NCBI RefSeq assembly: GCF_014352875.1
Contig: NZ_CP060695.1
Coordinates: 279,501 to 343,500 of the forward strand
Length of the DNA: 64,000 bases
Origin: Polaribacter pectinis
GTDB lineage: Bacteria > Bacteroidota > Bacteroidia > Flavobacteriales > Flavobacteriaceae
Reading direction: 5' to 3'
A model generated the notes under the pieces. That model saw nothing but the letters and a program-made list of their open reading frames with translations, did not search any database and was not told the DNA's origin. A program made the position numbers and the translations under genes. Shown piece after piece: positions 42,716-51,747 of the stretch. Position 1 is the stretch's first letter. Each line of letters opens with the position of its first letter.

Positions 42716-44192
42716 GGTCTAATTGATTTAAAAATAATTTAGCATTTTCGAAATGTTCTTCTTTTTTATCTTGATTCATTTTGTCGAAAGTTCTAATTAG
42801 CATTCCCAATCTTGGGTTGCTTAAAAAGAAATCTCTGTGTTTGTCCATAAAAGTCCAGAACAAACCATCCCAAGTTTTTTGCCAATCGCCTTTTTTGTAA
42901 TTGCTCATTTTCATGATGTAATTACTGCTACTTATGTAGGGTTTTGTGCTCATTAAACCACCATCTGCAAACAAACTCATTCCATAAACATTGGGCACCA
43001 TTACCCAATCGTAAGCATCAATAAAAAGTTCCATAAACCATTGGTAAACTTCATCTGGGTCAAACTCACACAAGACCATAAAATTTCCTAAAATCATTAA
43101 GCGCTCTATGTGATGTGTGTAAGCGGTTTTATTTACTTTTTTAATTACATCATCTATGGGTTGAATGCCAGTTGTACCATCATAAAAAGATTTTGGAATT
43201 TTCCTGTTGAATTTCCAAAAGTTTTTGTTGCGTTCTTCAGTTCCTTTTACTTCGTAAACACCTCTTATAAATTCTCGCCAACCTAAAATTTGACGTACAA
43301 ATCCTTCTGTTGAATTTATGGGTACCTCATTTTTATTCGCAAATGCTATAGCTTGGTCAATAACATATTTTGGGTGTAATAAACCCACATTTATTAAAGG
43401 TGATAATAAACTGTGATTCAAAAAATGTTCTTCTCTAACAATAGCATCTTCATAAGTGCCAAATTCGTGAAAACGGACTTCAAAAAATTGTTGTAACCAC
43501 TCTTGGGCAGATTTAAAATCGATAGGATATACTAAAAAATCGTTTAGTTTTCCGTAGTTTTTAGAGAAGTTTTCATTTACATATTTTGTAGCTTCTTTAT
43601 GATATTTATTTTGCGCAGGAAACTGAATTATTGGAGGTGTTTTTGTCTTTGGATATTTCTTTCTGTTTTCATCATCAAAAGTTAACTTACCTCCAACATG
43701 GTTTTTTCCATCCATTAAAATATCTCTATTTTTTCTTTCACTTTTATAAAATGAAGTCTGGAAAAATTTCTTTTTTGTAGGTTTAAAAAAAATGGATAAC
43801 TCTTCTTTTGTATTGATAAACAAAGGATTATTATACCAAATTAATTCTAAATTCTTTTTTGATTGTTGAATGTGTTTTTCTAACCAATTGTCTGTTGGAT
43901 CGATAATATGGATTTCAGTAACACCGTCTTTTGCTAATTTTGGGAGTAATTTTCGAACATCGCTCAACTCATTTTTAGCCTCAATATAATTTACTTTTTT
44001 TCCTTTTTCGGTTAAAAAATCAGCATAAGATTTCATACTTGCTCTGTGAAAAGCAATTTTTTGTTGATGAAATTTATACAGATTGAAAAACAAATATTCT
44101 TCAACTATAATAATATCATCCACTTTATCTAATACTTCAGAAGTTTTAAAAAGTTGATGCGGAAATATAATATGTACAGATTTCTTACTCAT
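42708..44192 (-). CDS. FeS-BCP/(6-4)-photolyase-like protein lacking cluster cysteines
   Basis: 494 residues related to the prokaryotic (6-4) photolyase group (PhrB/CryB): N-terminal HIIFPHQLF, conserved TAYTHHIERLMILGNFM with the His/Tyr pair, then FIDAYDWVMVPNVYGMSLFADG and PYISSSNYIMKMS. That group normally holds a [4Fe-4S] cluster through four cysteines, three of them just after MSxY. Here the segment reads MSNYKKGDWQKTWDGLFW and the whole protein has one cysteine, so the canonical cluster cannot form. Start overlaps neither neighbour on the left; abuts the Cry-DASH stop. Confidence 0.85.
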   Translation of the reverse strand: MSKKSVHIIFPHQLFKTSEVLDKVDDIIIVEEYLFFNLYKFHQQKIAFHRASMKSYADFLTEKGKKVNYIEAKNELSDVRKLLPKLAKDGVTEIHIIDPTDNWLEKHIQQSKKNLELIWYNNPLFINTKEELSIFFKPTKKKFFQTSFYKSERKNRDILMDGKNHVGGKLTFDDENRKKYPKTKTPPIIQFPAQNKYHKEATKYVNENFSKNYGKLNDFLVYPIDFKSAQEWLQQFFEVRFHEFGTYEDAIVREEHFLNHSLLSPLINVGLLHPKYVIDQAIAFANKNEVPINSTEGFVRQILGWREFIRGVYEVKGTEERNKNFWKFNRKIPKSFYDGTTGIQPIDDVIKKVNKTAYTHHIERLMILGNFMVLCEFDPDEVYQWFMELFIDAYDWVMVPNVYGMSLFADGGLMSTKPYISSSNYIMKMSNYKKGDWQKTWDGLFWTFMDKHRDFFLSNPRLGMLIRTFDKMNQDKKEEHFENAKLFLNQLDHE

Positions 44193-45503
44193 TTAAAATA
44201 ATGTTTTTTCTAACCATAATTTTCTAAATTTATGATTCGTATCATAACGTTCTGCTTGCAATTTTGTGTTGAATTTTCGGTCTCTTGGATCATTTCCAAC
44301 GCCAGCAACATACATCCAATTACCATAATTACTGTGTACATCGTAATCTAACAACATCGATTCGAAATAAGAAGCTCCAATTCGCCAATCTTGCAATAAC
44401 TCTTTGGCAAAATAAGAGGCAACATTTTGTCTTCCTCTGTTGCTCATCCAACCAGTTTCTTTTAATTCTATCATATTGGCGTTAACAAAATCATCTTTTG
44501 TTTCTCCATGTATCCATTTTTGAATAATTTCTGAATCGGAGTTCCAATGATATTCTTTTTCTAAAATTCCGCCTATTTTAAAGATTTTGGAATCGTATTT
44601 TAAGGAAATGTATTTAAAATAATCTCTCCAAATTAATTCAAAAATCACCCAATATGTAGATTGATTTGCGCCAAATTCAGCTTCAAATTCTTTAATTTTC
44701 CAATAAATAGTTTTTGCAGAAATACTGCCATTTGCCAACCAAGCAGAAAATTTTGTACTATAATCAGTCCCAATCAAACCATTTCTAGTTTTCTTATAAA
44801 AAGCAACTTTTTTAGTTTCAAAAAAGTAGTTATATAATCTTTCTAAAGCTGAGTTTTCTCCACCAGAAAAAGGAAAAGCCGATTTTTTATTTTCTTCGAA
44901 ATCATCAAAACCTAAATCTCTTAAACTTACAATTTCTGTACTGTTTTCAACTAAATTATCATCAGGAAGTTTAGAAATAGAGCTTATTTCTTGTATTTCA
45001 ACTGTCTTTTCTATCTTCTTTCTAAATTGCGTAAATACATTTGGGGTGTTAGAAAAATCATTAGAAACAGTTTCAGGATGATATAAAAATTGGTCGTAAT
45101 CTTCCACAAAAGGAATGTTATCAGAAAGCGTATTTTTAACCAAGTCATTGGTATCAATTTCCTCTTTTGTCCATTCTTTTTGAGTGTAAATTGTATCAAT
45201 AGAAAACTCATCACAAATTGTATGAATTTTGTCTTCTGGAGCATTAAAATAGGTGAGGAGTGTAATGTTTAAATCCGAAAGGTTTTTTTGTAAATCTTCA
45301 ATCGTTTCAATTAAAAATTTTGCTCTAAATTTTGCTGTTTTTTGGAAACCAAATTCATCAACTTTATAATATTTAGGATCAAAAAAATAAACAGCAATTA
45401 CTTTTTTATGATTTTCTGTAGCTTCTTTTAAAGAGCTATTATCATTTACTCGTAAGTTATTACGAAACCAAACTAAACCTGTTTTTTCTTGTTTCTCCTG
45501 CAT
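44193..45503 (-). CDS. Cryptochrome DASH
   Basis: 436 residues. [16 protein letters not shown] at the start, then the FAD block [22 protein letters not shown] and [20 protein letters not shown] followed by [11 protein letters not shown], the DASH-type pattern. Binds FAD and usually MTHF; repairs dimers in single-stranded DNA and may signal. Its 5' end overlaps the DUF2256 gene by 31 bp, and it abuts the FeS-BCP-like gene. Confidence 0.93.
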   Translation of the reverse strand: MQEKQEKTGLVWFRNNLRVNDNSSLKEATENHKKVIAVYFFDPKYYKVDEFGFQKTAKFRAKFLIETIEDLQKNLSDLNITLLTYFNAPEDKIHTICDEFSIDTIYTQKEWTKEEIDTNDLVKNTLSDNIPFVEDYDQFLYHPETVSNDFSNTPNVFTQFRKKIEKTVEIQEISSISKLPDDNLVENSTEIVSLRDLGFDDFEENKKSAFPFSGGENSALERLYNYFFETKKVAFYKKTRNGLIGTDYSTKFSAWLANGSISAKTIYWKIKEFEAEFGANQSTYWVIFELIWRDYFKYISLKYDSKIFKIGGILEKEYHWNSDSEIIQKWIHGETKDDFVNANMIELKETGWMSNRGRQNVASYFAKELLQDWRIGASYFESMLLDYDVHSNYGNWMYVAGVGNDPRDRKFNTKLQAERYDTNHKFRKLWLEKTLF

Positions 45504-45613
45504 TTTTCGCTACAATATTTTACGTCTTCCCAATTCTTTTCCCATTTTTTTCGCCAAGTGAATGGTTTTTCACAGACCAAACATATTTTTTCAGGAAGAT
45601 GCTTTTTTTTCAA
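45473..45613 (-). CDS. DUF2256 small zinc-ribbon-like protein (46 aa)
   Basis: 46 residues reading [20 protein letters not shown], then [20 protein letters not shown]: CxxC...CxxxC and the W-rich core of DUF2256. Probable TTG start at 45613, 2 bp after the SDR stop; an ATT one codon upstream is the only other in-frame choice before a stop. The 3' end overlaps the Cry-DASH start by 31 bp. DUF2256 genes typically sit beside cryptochromes. Function unknown; likely zinc binding. Confidence 0.85.
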   Translation of the reverse strand: MKKKHLPEKICLVCEKPFTWRKKWEKNWEDVKYCSEKCRRNKKKQV

Positions 45614-45615
45614 AA

Positions 45616-47037
45616 TTACTTGTTAATGTTATTTATCATTCCGTTGAAAACGAACCAATGAAAAGGCATCACAGCATACCAATACAATCTTCCAGCCAAT
45701 CCATGAGGTCTAAAAGTAGCAGTTTGGTATAAAATACCATCTTCAATTTTAAACTCTAACCAAGCTTCACCAGGTAAAACCATTTCTGCATAGAGTAGGA
45801 GTTTCCCTTTTTCTTTATCTGCAAAAATAACTCGCCAAAAATCTAAAGCATCTCCAGCATTTAATTGTGTTGGGTGTCTTCTTCCTCTTCGCAAACCTGC
45901 TCCACCAAAAATCTGATCTACAAAACCACGTATTTTCCACAAGAAAGTTCCATAATACCAACCAGTTTCTCCTCCAATTGCCCAAATTCTGTTTAATGTT
46001 CTTTCTTTGTCTTTTACTTTACGTTTCTTAAAATCTTTAAAGCAACCATATTCAGGAACATTTATAAACTCATGAACATAGTTTTTTAATTTTCCACTGC
46101 TTACATAAGAATCTTTCCAGCTGGAAACAATACTATTTTGTTCAATTTTTTTGAAAGCTAATTTTACAGCTTCTTTGTATGACATAGGATTTACATCCAA
46201 AATCTTATTAATGTCACTTTTATTTCCAATAACTTCTACACCCATTGAGTTTACTAAAGTACTCGCCAGTTTATAAGAAGTTGACGTAACAAAATATAAC
46301 CAGTAGGAAGATAATTTGGGTGTCATTATAGGAACTGTAATAATGGTTCTTTTTAATTTCCTAACTTTAGCGAATTGCAATAACATTTCTTTATACGTGA
46401 GTATTTCTGGGCCAAAAATATCGTAAGAAGTGTTGTATAATTCTTTTCTGTCCAAAGCATTGTGTAAAAATGATAAAACATCTCTAATTGCTAAAGGTTG
46501 TGTTTTTGTATTTAGCCATTTTGGGGCAATCATTGCTGGTAATTTCTCTACCAAATCTCTAATAATTTCAAAAGATGAGCTTCCTGAACCCACGATTATT
46601 CCTGCTTTAAAAGTGGTTAATGCGTATTTTTCTGAAGCTAAAGCGTTTTCAACATTTTTTCTTGATAATAAATGTTTAGACAGTTTTGTGTCGTTTGTAA
46701 TTCCACTTAAATAAATGGCTTGTTTTAAGGTTGTTGTTTCTGCAAATTTTTTGAAGTTAAAAGCGCATTTTTCTTCCAAAGCATGAAATTCTTTTGCAGA
46801 ATTAGACATAGAATGAATTAAATAATAAGCAATATCAATATCTTTAGGAATGTTATCTAAACTATCTGCATTTAAAAAATCTGCTTCAACAAGAATTACA
46901 TTTTCTTTTTCTTTAAAGTAATTTTCTGCTCTTTTAAAATCTCTAACAGGACAAACTACAGTATGACCGTCATTTAATAATAACGGAATTAATCGTTTTC
47001 CAATATAGCCAGTTGCTCCTGTAACGAGAATTTTCAT
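45616..47037 (-). CDS. SDR-type NAD(P)-binding protein with DUF2867 domain
   Basis: 473 residues. Extended-SDR N-terminal half with [14 protein letters not shown] and [16 protein letters not shown]. The C-terminal ~170 residues ([33 protein letters not shown]) form the DUF2867 domain, related to SRPBCC. Such proteins accompany photolyase genes in many bacteria; substrate unknown. Five bases after the flavin reductase gene. Confidence 0.87.
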   Translation of the reverse strand: MKILVTGATGYIGKRLIPLLLNDGHTVVCPVRDFKRAENYFKEKENVILVEADFLNADSLDNIPKDIDIAYYLIHSMSNSAKEFHALEEKCAFNFKKFAETTTLKQAIYLSGITNDTKLSKHLLSRKNVENALASEKYALTTFKAGIIVGSGSSSFEIIRDLVEKLPAMIAPKWLNTKTQPLAIRDVLSFLHNALDRKELYNTSYDIFGPEILTYKEMLLQFAKVRKLKRTIITVPIMTPKLSSYWLYFVTSTSYKLASTLVNSMGVEVIGNKSDINKILDVNPMSYKEAVKLAFKKIEQNSIVSSWKDSYVSSGKLKNYVHEFINVPEYGCFKDFKKRKVKDKERTLNRIWAIGGETGWYYGTFLWKIRGFVDQIFGGAGLRRGRRHPTQLNAGDALDFWRVIFADKEKGKLLLYAEMVLPGEAWLEFKIEDGILYQTATFRPHGLAGRLYWYAVMPFHWFVFNGMINNINK

Positions 47038-47042
47038 AGAGT

Positions 47043-47666
47043 TTATTGTTGTTTTTTTGGTCTTTGGTAAGACAATTGTTTTTTGAATTTAGGAATCGCA
47101 TATGTATCTAAACCATTTATGGTTGCTACATTTCCTTTTGATAAATTTATGAGTCCGTCTTTTTCTAAAAGTTTGTCATTAATATATAATTCTTCAATTT
47201 GGGCAACCACTAACATTACATCGTTAGAAGGTACGTAAATTTCTTCAACAAATTTCATACTCATTTGAACTGGGCTATTTTTTACGAAAGGCGCCTTAAA
47301 ACTCCCTTTGTATTCTTCTTCCAAATTTGTCATATCAAATTCAGATATTTCTTCGGGATATTTTGCTGAAGTATGATGAGCATCTTCTATAATATCTTCA
47401 AAAATATGATTGATGGTAAAAACGCCAGTATCTTTTATATTCTTATGAGTATTTCTTGGAACTGTTGTTGGTCTTAAAATAAAGCCCAAAGTTGGTGGGT
47501 TTGAGCCTAAATGTGTTACAGAGCTAAAAACAGCAACATTCGGTTTTCCTTTTGTAGAAACAGAACCTAAAAGATTTGCAGATTTAAAGCCAGAGCAACT
47601 ATTTATTAAATTTATTTTATAGATTTTGCCTAATTCATCTATGTCTTTTCTGTTAAAAAATGCCAT
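47043..47666 (-). CDS. Flavin reductase-like (FMN-binding split barrel) protein
   Basis: 207 residues. Split-barrel flavin-reductase pattern: SVSTKGKPNVAVFSSVTHLG, then LGFILRPTTVPRNTHKNI, GVFTINH. Would bind FMN and could reduce flavin with NAD(P)H. First gene of the light operon that holds three flavin-dependent photolyase-family proteins, so flavin reduction is a sensible role, though not shown. Controlled by palindrome copy A. Confidence 0.87.
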   Translation of the reverse strand: MAFFNRKDIDELGKIYKINLINSCSGFKSANLLGSVSTKGKPNVAVFSSVTHLGSNPPTLGFILRPTTVPRNTHKNIKDTGVFTINHIFEDIIEDAHHTSAKYPEEISEFDMTNLEEEYKGSFKAPFVKNSPVQMSMKFVEEIYVPSNDVMLVVAQIEELYINDKLLEKDGLINLSKGNVATINGLDTYAIPKFKKQLSYQRPKKQQ

Positions 47667-47708
47667 TAGTAATATTTAATTTTTTTAATTGTAAAGTATT
47701 CTCAAAAG

Positions 47709-47716
47709 CAAAGATA
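47709..47716 (-). promoter_or_regulatory. -7 promoter element of the 47666-41237 operon
   Basis: TATCTTTG, exact TANNTTTG on the minus strand, 1 nt downstream of palindrome copy A. No -33 TTTG is visible. Confidence 0.65.
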
Positions 47717-47717
47717 C

Positions 47718-47755
47718 ATTTTGTTTATTTTTTTTGCTTTAAAGTTAAACAAAAT
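47718..47755 (-). promoter_or_regulatory. Palindromic operator, copy A (10-bp arms, 18-bp spacer)
   Basis: Arms ATTTTGTTTA (47718-47727) and TAAACAAAAT (47746-47755), perfect inverted repeats with an 18-bp spacer. It lies in the intergenic region shared with the divergent FGE-like gene and could affect both. Same architecture as copy B at 41138. Confidence 0.72.
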
Positions 47756-47838
47756 AACATTCAAGATTAGTTAAAGTTTTCTAAATAAAAAGGTCAAAAA
47801 AATATAATTTACGAACTCTTTGTTTTTAAAAGCAATTG

Positions 47839-47846
47839 TATCTTTG
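47839..47846 (+). promoter_or_regulatory. -7 promoter element of the FGE-like gene
   Basis: TATCTTTG, exact TANNTTTG on the plus strand, with TTTG at 47819-47822 as a -33 box (16-nt gap) and a 30-nt leader to the ATG. Confidence 0.65.
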
Positions 47847-47876
47847 TATTAAAATTATTTTTTAATATTTATAGTT

Positions 47877-48968
47877 ATGTACTCTAAATCAAATTACTCA
47901 ATACTTCTTTTTTTATCAGCTTTTATACTAATAATTGGTTGTAAAAAAGAGAAGGCTTCAAAAGGTGAAGTTGCAGTTGAAAAATCAGTAGATATTTCAG
48001 AAATTGAAACCCCAGAAGGCATGGTTTGGGTAGCTTCTAAAACTTTTTTAATGGGGGCGAAAGAAGGTGATAAATATGCAATGATGAGAGAAAAACCAGC
48101 TCATAAAGTTCATGTAGATGGTTTTTTTATTGATGTGAATGAAGTTACAAATCAAGAATTCAGAAAATTTGTAGAAGCAACAAATTATATTACAACAGCA
48201 GAAAAACCAATTGATTGGGACGAAATTAAAAAAGATTTACCAGCAGAAACTCAAAAACCAGCTGATTCTATTTTACAACCAGGAAGTTTAATTTTCAATA
48301 AAAAAGCACAAGGTGTGGTTTCTATGAATAACTATCAGCAATGGTGGACTTGGAAGATTGGTGCAAATTGGAAACAGCCAGAAGGCCCTGGAAGTTCTAT
48401 TGAAGGCAAAGATAATTATCCTGTGGTTCATGTAAGTTATTTCGATGCTTTGGAATATTGTAAATGGGCAAACAGAAGATTGCCAACAGAAGCAGAATGG
48501 GAAGCTGCAGCGCAAGGTAATAACTCTGACGATATTTTTGTTTGGGGAAATAATTTTGATGATTTAGATGCAAATGCAAATACTTGGCAAGGTCAATTTC
48601 CTATAAAAAATGAATCTAAAGATGGTTTCGAATATATTTCACCTATAAAATCTTATCCAGCGAATAGTATTGGAATTTATGATATGGCTGGTAATGTTTG
48701 GGAAATGACAACAGATTTATTTAATGTAAATTATTATCAATCTCTAAACCCAAATGAAGTTTTAAATAACCCTAAAGGAGCAGATAAATCTTATACACCT
48801 TCAAATCCATATCAGTTAGAAAGAGTTATGAAGGGTGGGTCTTTTTTATGCCATGCATCTTATTGTGCTAGTTTTAGAATTTCTGCAAAAATGGGAATGG
48901 AACCAAGTTCTAGTTCAGATCATATTGGTTTTAGAACAGTGGCAACTCCAGAAATATTAGCTAAATAA
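47877..48968 (+). CDS. Lipoprotein of the formylglycine-generating enzyme (SUMF1/FGE-sulfatase) family
   Basis: 363 residues. Lipobox at the end of a hydrophobic segment (SAFILIIGC, C22). FGE-type fold: GMVWVASKTFLMGAKEG, VDGFFIDVNEVTNQEF, RLPTEAEWEAAA, YDMAGNVWEMTTD, KGGSFLCHASYCASFRIS, SSDHIGFRTV. The cysteine-containing SFLCHASYC block retains Cys residues where aerobic FGE has its catalytic pair. It could convert Cys to formylglycine in exported sulfatases; other family members have different roles. Single-gene unit. Confidence 0.87.
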   Translation: MYSKSNYSILLFLSAFILIIGCKKEKASKGEVAVEKSVDISEIETPEGMVWVASKTFLMGAKEGDKYAMMREKPAHKVHVDGFFIDVNEVTNQEFRKFVEATNYITTAEKPIDWDEIKKDLPAETQKPADSILQPGSLIFNKKAQGVVSMNNYQQWWTWKIGANWKQPEGPGSSIEGKDNYPVVHVSYFDALEYCKWANRRLPTEAEWEAAAQGNNSDDIFVWGNNFDDLDANANTWQGQFPIKNESKDGFEYISPIKSYPANSIGIYDMAGNVWEMTTDLFNVNYYQSLNPNEVLNNPKGADKSYTPSNPYQLERVMKGGSFLCHASYCASFRISAKMGMEPSSSSDHIGFRTVATPEILAK

Positions 48969-48989
48969 AATAGATTATTTTTTATGAAT

Positions 48990-49028
48990 AACAAAAAACC
49001 TTAATAAGTACTATCAAGGTTTTTTGTT
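48990..49028. terminator. Bidirectional terminator
   Basis: Perfect 13-bp stem AACAAAAAACCTT / AAGGTTTTTTGTT with a 13-nt loop between the convergent FGE-like and HMA genes. Confidence 0.85.
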
Positions 49029-49050
49029 GGGTTAAAGTTTTAATTTATTC

Positions 49051-49452
49051 TTATTCAATATTCATTTCCATATTATGATCATATTTACAACAACCAGGCA
49101 AACCATCATAAGCATTTAAATCTCCTTTTGCTTTTTCTGTATCGTAACCAGAGGCAGCAATTGCTTTATGAATATCCATTTCACTTGTTTTGCTCTCGTC
49201 GAAAGAAACATCAATTTTCTTTTTATCTACATCCCAAGCTGCAGTTGCAACACCTTCAACATTTTTTGCTGCTTTTTCAATAGTACTTTTACACATACCA
49301 CAATTTCCTCTTACACCAAAAGAAATATCTGTTGTTGCCATTTCTTTAGAAACTTCAGTTTTATTAGTATTTGTCTCTTTTTTACCTTCATTTTTACAGC
49401 TTGTAAATACTGTTGCTGTAATAATTACTAAACTTAAAATTACTTTTTTCAT
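49051..49452 (-). CDS. Exported heavy-metal-associated (HMA) domain protein
   Basis: 133 residues. Lipoprotein-type signal (VIITATVFTSC, C19), then one HMA domain with a GNCGMCKSTIEKAAKNVEGV metal loop (CxxC) and a second Cys pair near the C terminus (LPGCCKYDHN). Probably a periplasmic copper or silver chaperone feeding the efflux system encoded upstream. Last gene of the operon, 32 bp after the CusB-like gene. Confidence 0.85.
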   Translation of the reverse strand: MKKVILSLVIITATVFTSCKNEGKKETNTNKTEVSKEMATTDISFGVRGNCGMCKSTIEKAAKNVEGVATAAWDVDKKKIDVSFDESKTSEMDIHKAIAASGYDTEKAKGDLNAYDGLPGCCKYDHNMEMNIE

Positions 49453-49484
49453 TTGTTTAAAATTTAATTATTAATTGATTTTTA

Positions 49485-51251
49485 TTATTCTACTACTTGT
49501 TTTACTTCTCCACAGGTTAACATTTTTTCTCCATAATAAGGGTTGATTACTTTTTCCTCTTTACTTAACCAATAGGCACCTTTATTGCTATTTGCCATTG
49601 GACAAAATTCTACATATACTTTTTCATTGATTCCGAATATTTGAACAGCACTAATTAAGTTTAACGAAAGGTTTTTAAAATGATTTCTTTGTTCATCTAT
49701 TTTTGATGTTTTAGAAATTGAATTGGCAACTTCTTTTATTTCTTTTTCTAAAGACATCCATTTTTTATGAGTTTCATTTTCTTTTAGCAATTTCATATCT
49801 ACTTTAGATATGTTTTCTAACATTTTTTTTGATGCTGATATTACTTTTTTTGTATCATCTTCAACCAAAGCATCTTTTAAAATTATGTATTCATTAAAAA
49901 CTTTTTTTAATTGATTTTGAAAATCTTTAGATACTTTTATTCTTTCATTTTTGTTGAAATTGTTTGTTGTTGATGAAGTGTTTTCTTCCATTTCAGGATG
50001 ATTTTCGTGACCAGTAATAACTTTTCCACCTTTTTTATTCATCATGGATTTTTTGCCTTGTAATTGAGCAGCTGCATCCACAGTAAAAGTTCCGTTTGTT
50101 ACAATTTCATCACCATTTTTTAAGCCTTCTAAAACTTCGTAAAATTCACCAACTCTATTACCCAATGTAACTTCTTGCATTTCAAAAACAGTTTCATTCG
50201 TATTTGTTTTTATATAGACTAAAGAACGTTTTCCTGTCCATAAAACTGCAGATGATGGAACTGTTACGATCTCTTCATCATTAGAATTGATTCCTTTAAT
50301 TTTTCCTTCGACAAACATTCCTGGCTTCAATTCATTATCTCGATTATTAAGCACAACTCTTAATTTTACAGTTCTTGTTTTTGTATCTAAAACTGGGTCT
50401 ATAAAGTCTACTTTTGCCTTTATTTCTTTATTGTTATTCGTGGTTATAGAAATTTCTTGCCCTTTTTTGAACAGATGAATTTGATTCTCATACACATCAA
50501 AATTTGCCCAAACAACAGAAAGATTCGAAACTTTAAACAATGCTTCTCCTAAAGCAACATGATCTCCTTCTGCTACCATTTTTTCGGTAATTGTTCCTGT
50601 TTGTGAAGCATAAATTGGAAAATTCTGAATTGGTTTTCCTGAGTTTTCTATCAAATTGATTTGTGCATCTGTCAGTTTTTTAATTTTTAGCTTTTTACGA
50701 ACCGCTTTATATAATTCTGGTTGCGATTCTTTTATAGAAGATGCAGTAATTAGTTCTTGTTGCGATGCAAATAATTCTGGCGAATAAATCCTTGCTACTA
50801 ATTGCCCATTTCTAATCTTTTCGCCAGTTGAAGCAACGAACAAACGCTCTATTCTTCCAGCATAATGCGTAACTTGAACTGTATTTAAGTTCTCGTTTTC
50901 TGCAATTTTTCCAGATAATTTAATTGCATTTTTTTCAATTTTACCTTTGCCAACAATAGAAGTTTGAATATTGGCCAAAGCCATCGCATTTTCTGTCAGC
51001 TTAAATTGGTTTGCCATTAAACCTTCAGAATTATTTTCTGCAGGAATTAAATCCATTCCACAAATAGGACAATCTCCAGGCTCTGTTTTCATAATCTGTG
51101 GATGCATAGAACAGGTCCACATTTCATTTTTTTCGGATGTTTCAGAATGATTATGAGTTGTTTTATCAGAAGAGTTTCCGAAGAAAAAATAGCCTAACAA
51201 CAACCCAAAAGCAAGTATTCCTAAATAAATTATTACATTTTTATTTTTCAT
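49485..51251 (-). CDS. cusB: CusB-type periplasmic adaptor of a Cu/Ag RND efflux pump
   Basis: 588 residues. N-terminal membrane anchor (VIIYLGILAFGLLLGYFFF), a heavy-metal-binding domain (TCSMHPQIMKTEPGDCPICG), then HlyD-type adaptor domains (VTHYAGRIERLF, GTITEKMVAEGDHVALGEAL, VLNNRDNELKPGMFVEGKI). The last ~150 residues form a DUF3347-like helical domain ending EFCPMANSNKGAYWL. Links CusA to the TolC channel. Overlaps the DUF305 gene by 11 bp. Confidence 0.93.
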   Translation of the reverse strand: MKNKNVIIYLGILAFGLLLGYFFFGNSSDKTTHNHSETSEKNEMWTCSMHPQIMKTEPGDCPICGMDLIPAENNSEGLMANQFKLTENAMALANIQTSIVGKGKIEKNAIKLSGKIAENENLNTVQVTHYAGRIERLFVASTGEKIRNGQLVARIYSPELFASQQELITASSIKESQPELYKAVRKKLKIKKLTDAQINLIENSGKPIQNFPIYASQTGTITEKMVAEGDHVALGEALFKVSNLSVVWANFDVYENQIHLFKKGQEISITTNNNKEIKAKVDFIDPVLDTKTRTVKLRVVLNNRDNELKPGMFVEGKIKGINSNDEEIVTVPSSAVLWTGKRSLVYIKTNTNETVFEMQEVTLGNRVGEFYEVLEGLKNGDEIVTNGTFTVDAAAQLQGKKSMMNKKGGKVITGHENHPEMEENTSSTTNNFNKNERIKVSKDFQNQLKKVFNEYIILKDALVEDDTKKVISASKKMLENISKVDMKLLKENETHKKWMSLEKEIKEVANSISKTSKIDEQRNHFKNLSLNLISAVQIFGINEKVYVEFCPMANSNKGAYWLSKEEKVINPYYGEKMLTCGEVKQVVE

Positions 51252-51735
51252 TTTCTAATCGTTTTATCATCGCTTTCATTTCTTCAATTTCTTTTTTCTG
51301 TGCTTTAATAATATCGTTTGCTAATTTTTTTACTTCGGAATCTTTAATGTCTGCACGTTCACTCGTTAATATTGCAATTGAATGATGAGGAATCATTGCT
51401 TTCATCCAAAGAACATCATCAACTGTAGATTTTTGTTCACGCACCAAACCTAAAGCACCTAAAAAAAGTACAATACTTCCAAAGACAATAGCAATATTCT
51501 TCTTTTTATTTTGATACATATTGCGCATAAAAAACCACATAATTAAAGCCATAGTAGATATCCCTAAACAAGACATATAAAAACGAGTTAAGCTAAAATA
51601 AACGTGGTCAAATTCATATGTATTTAAGTACATTGTGATGTACATTGCTACAAAAGAGCAACCTAACATTAAAAAGAATTTTGTATAATTACTCATTCCG
51701 TTTTCTTTGTTTGTATGTTGATTTGAATTTTTCAT
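51241..51735 (-). CDS. DUF305 membrane protein
   Basis: 164 residues. Three predicted TM helices (FFLMLGCSFVAMYITMYL, MSCLGISTMALIMWFFM, IAIVFGSIVLFLGALGL), then a DUF305 segment WMKAMIPHHSIAILTSERAD with the conserved Met/His pair, and a charged helix. DUF305 proteins often sit with copper-resistance genes and may bind Cu through His/Met. Overlaps cusB by 11 bp, 12 bp after the HMA/MauE-like gene. Confidence 0.85.
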   Translation of the reverse strand: MKNSNQHTNKENGMSNYTKFFLMLGCSFVAMYITMYLNTYEFDHVYFSLTRFYMSCLGISTMALIMWFFMRNMYQNKKKNIAIVFGSIVLFLGALGLVREQKSTVDDVLWMKAMIPHHSIAILTSERADIKDSEVKKLANDIIKAQKKEIEEMKAMIKRLENEK

Positions 51736-51747
51736 ATTTTTTGATTT

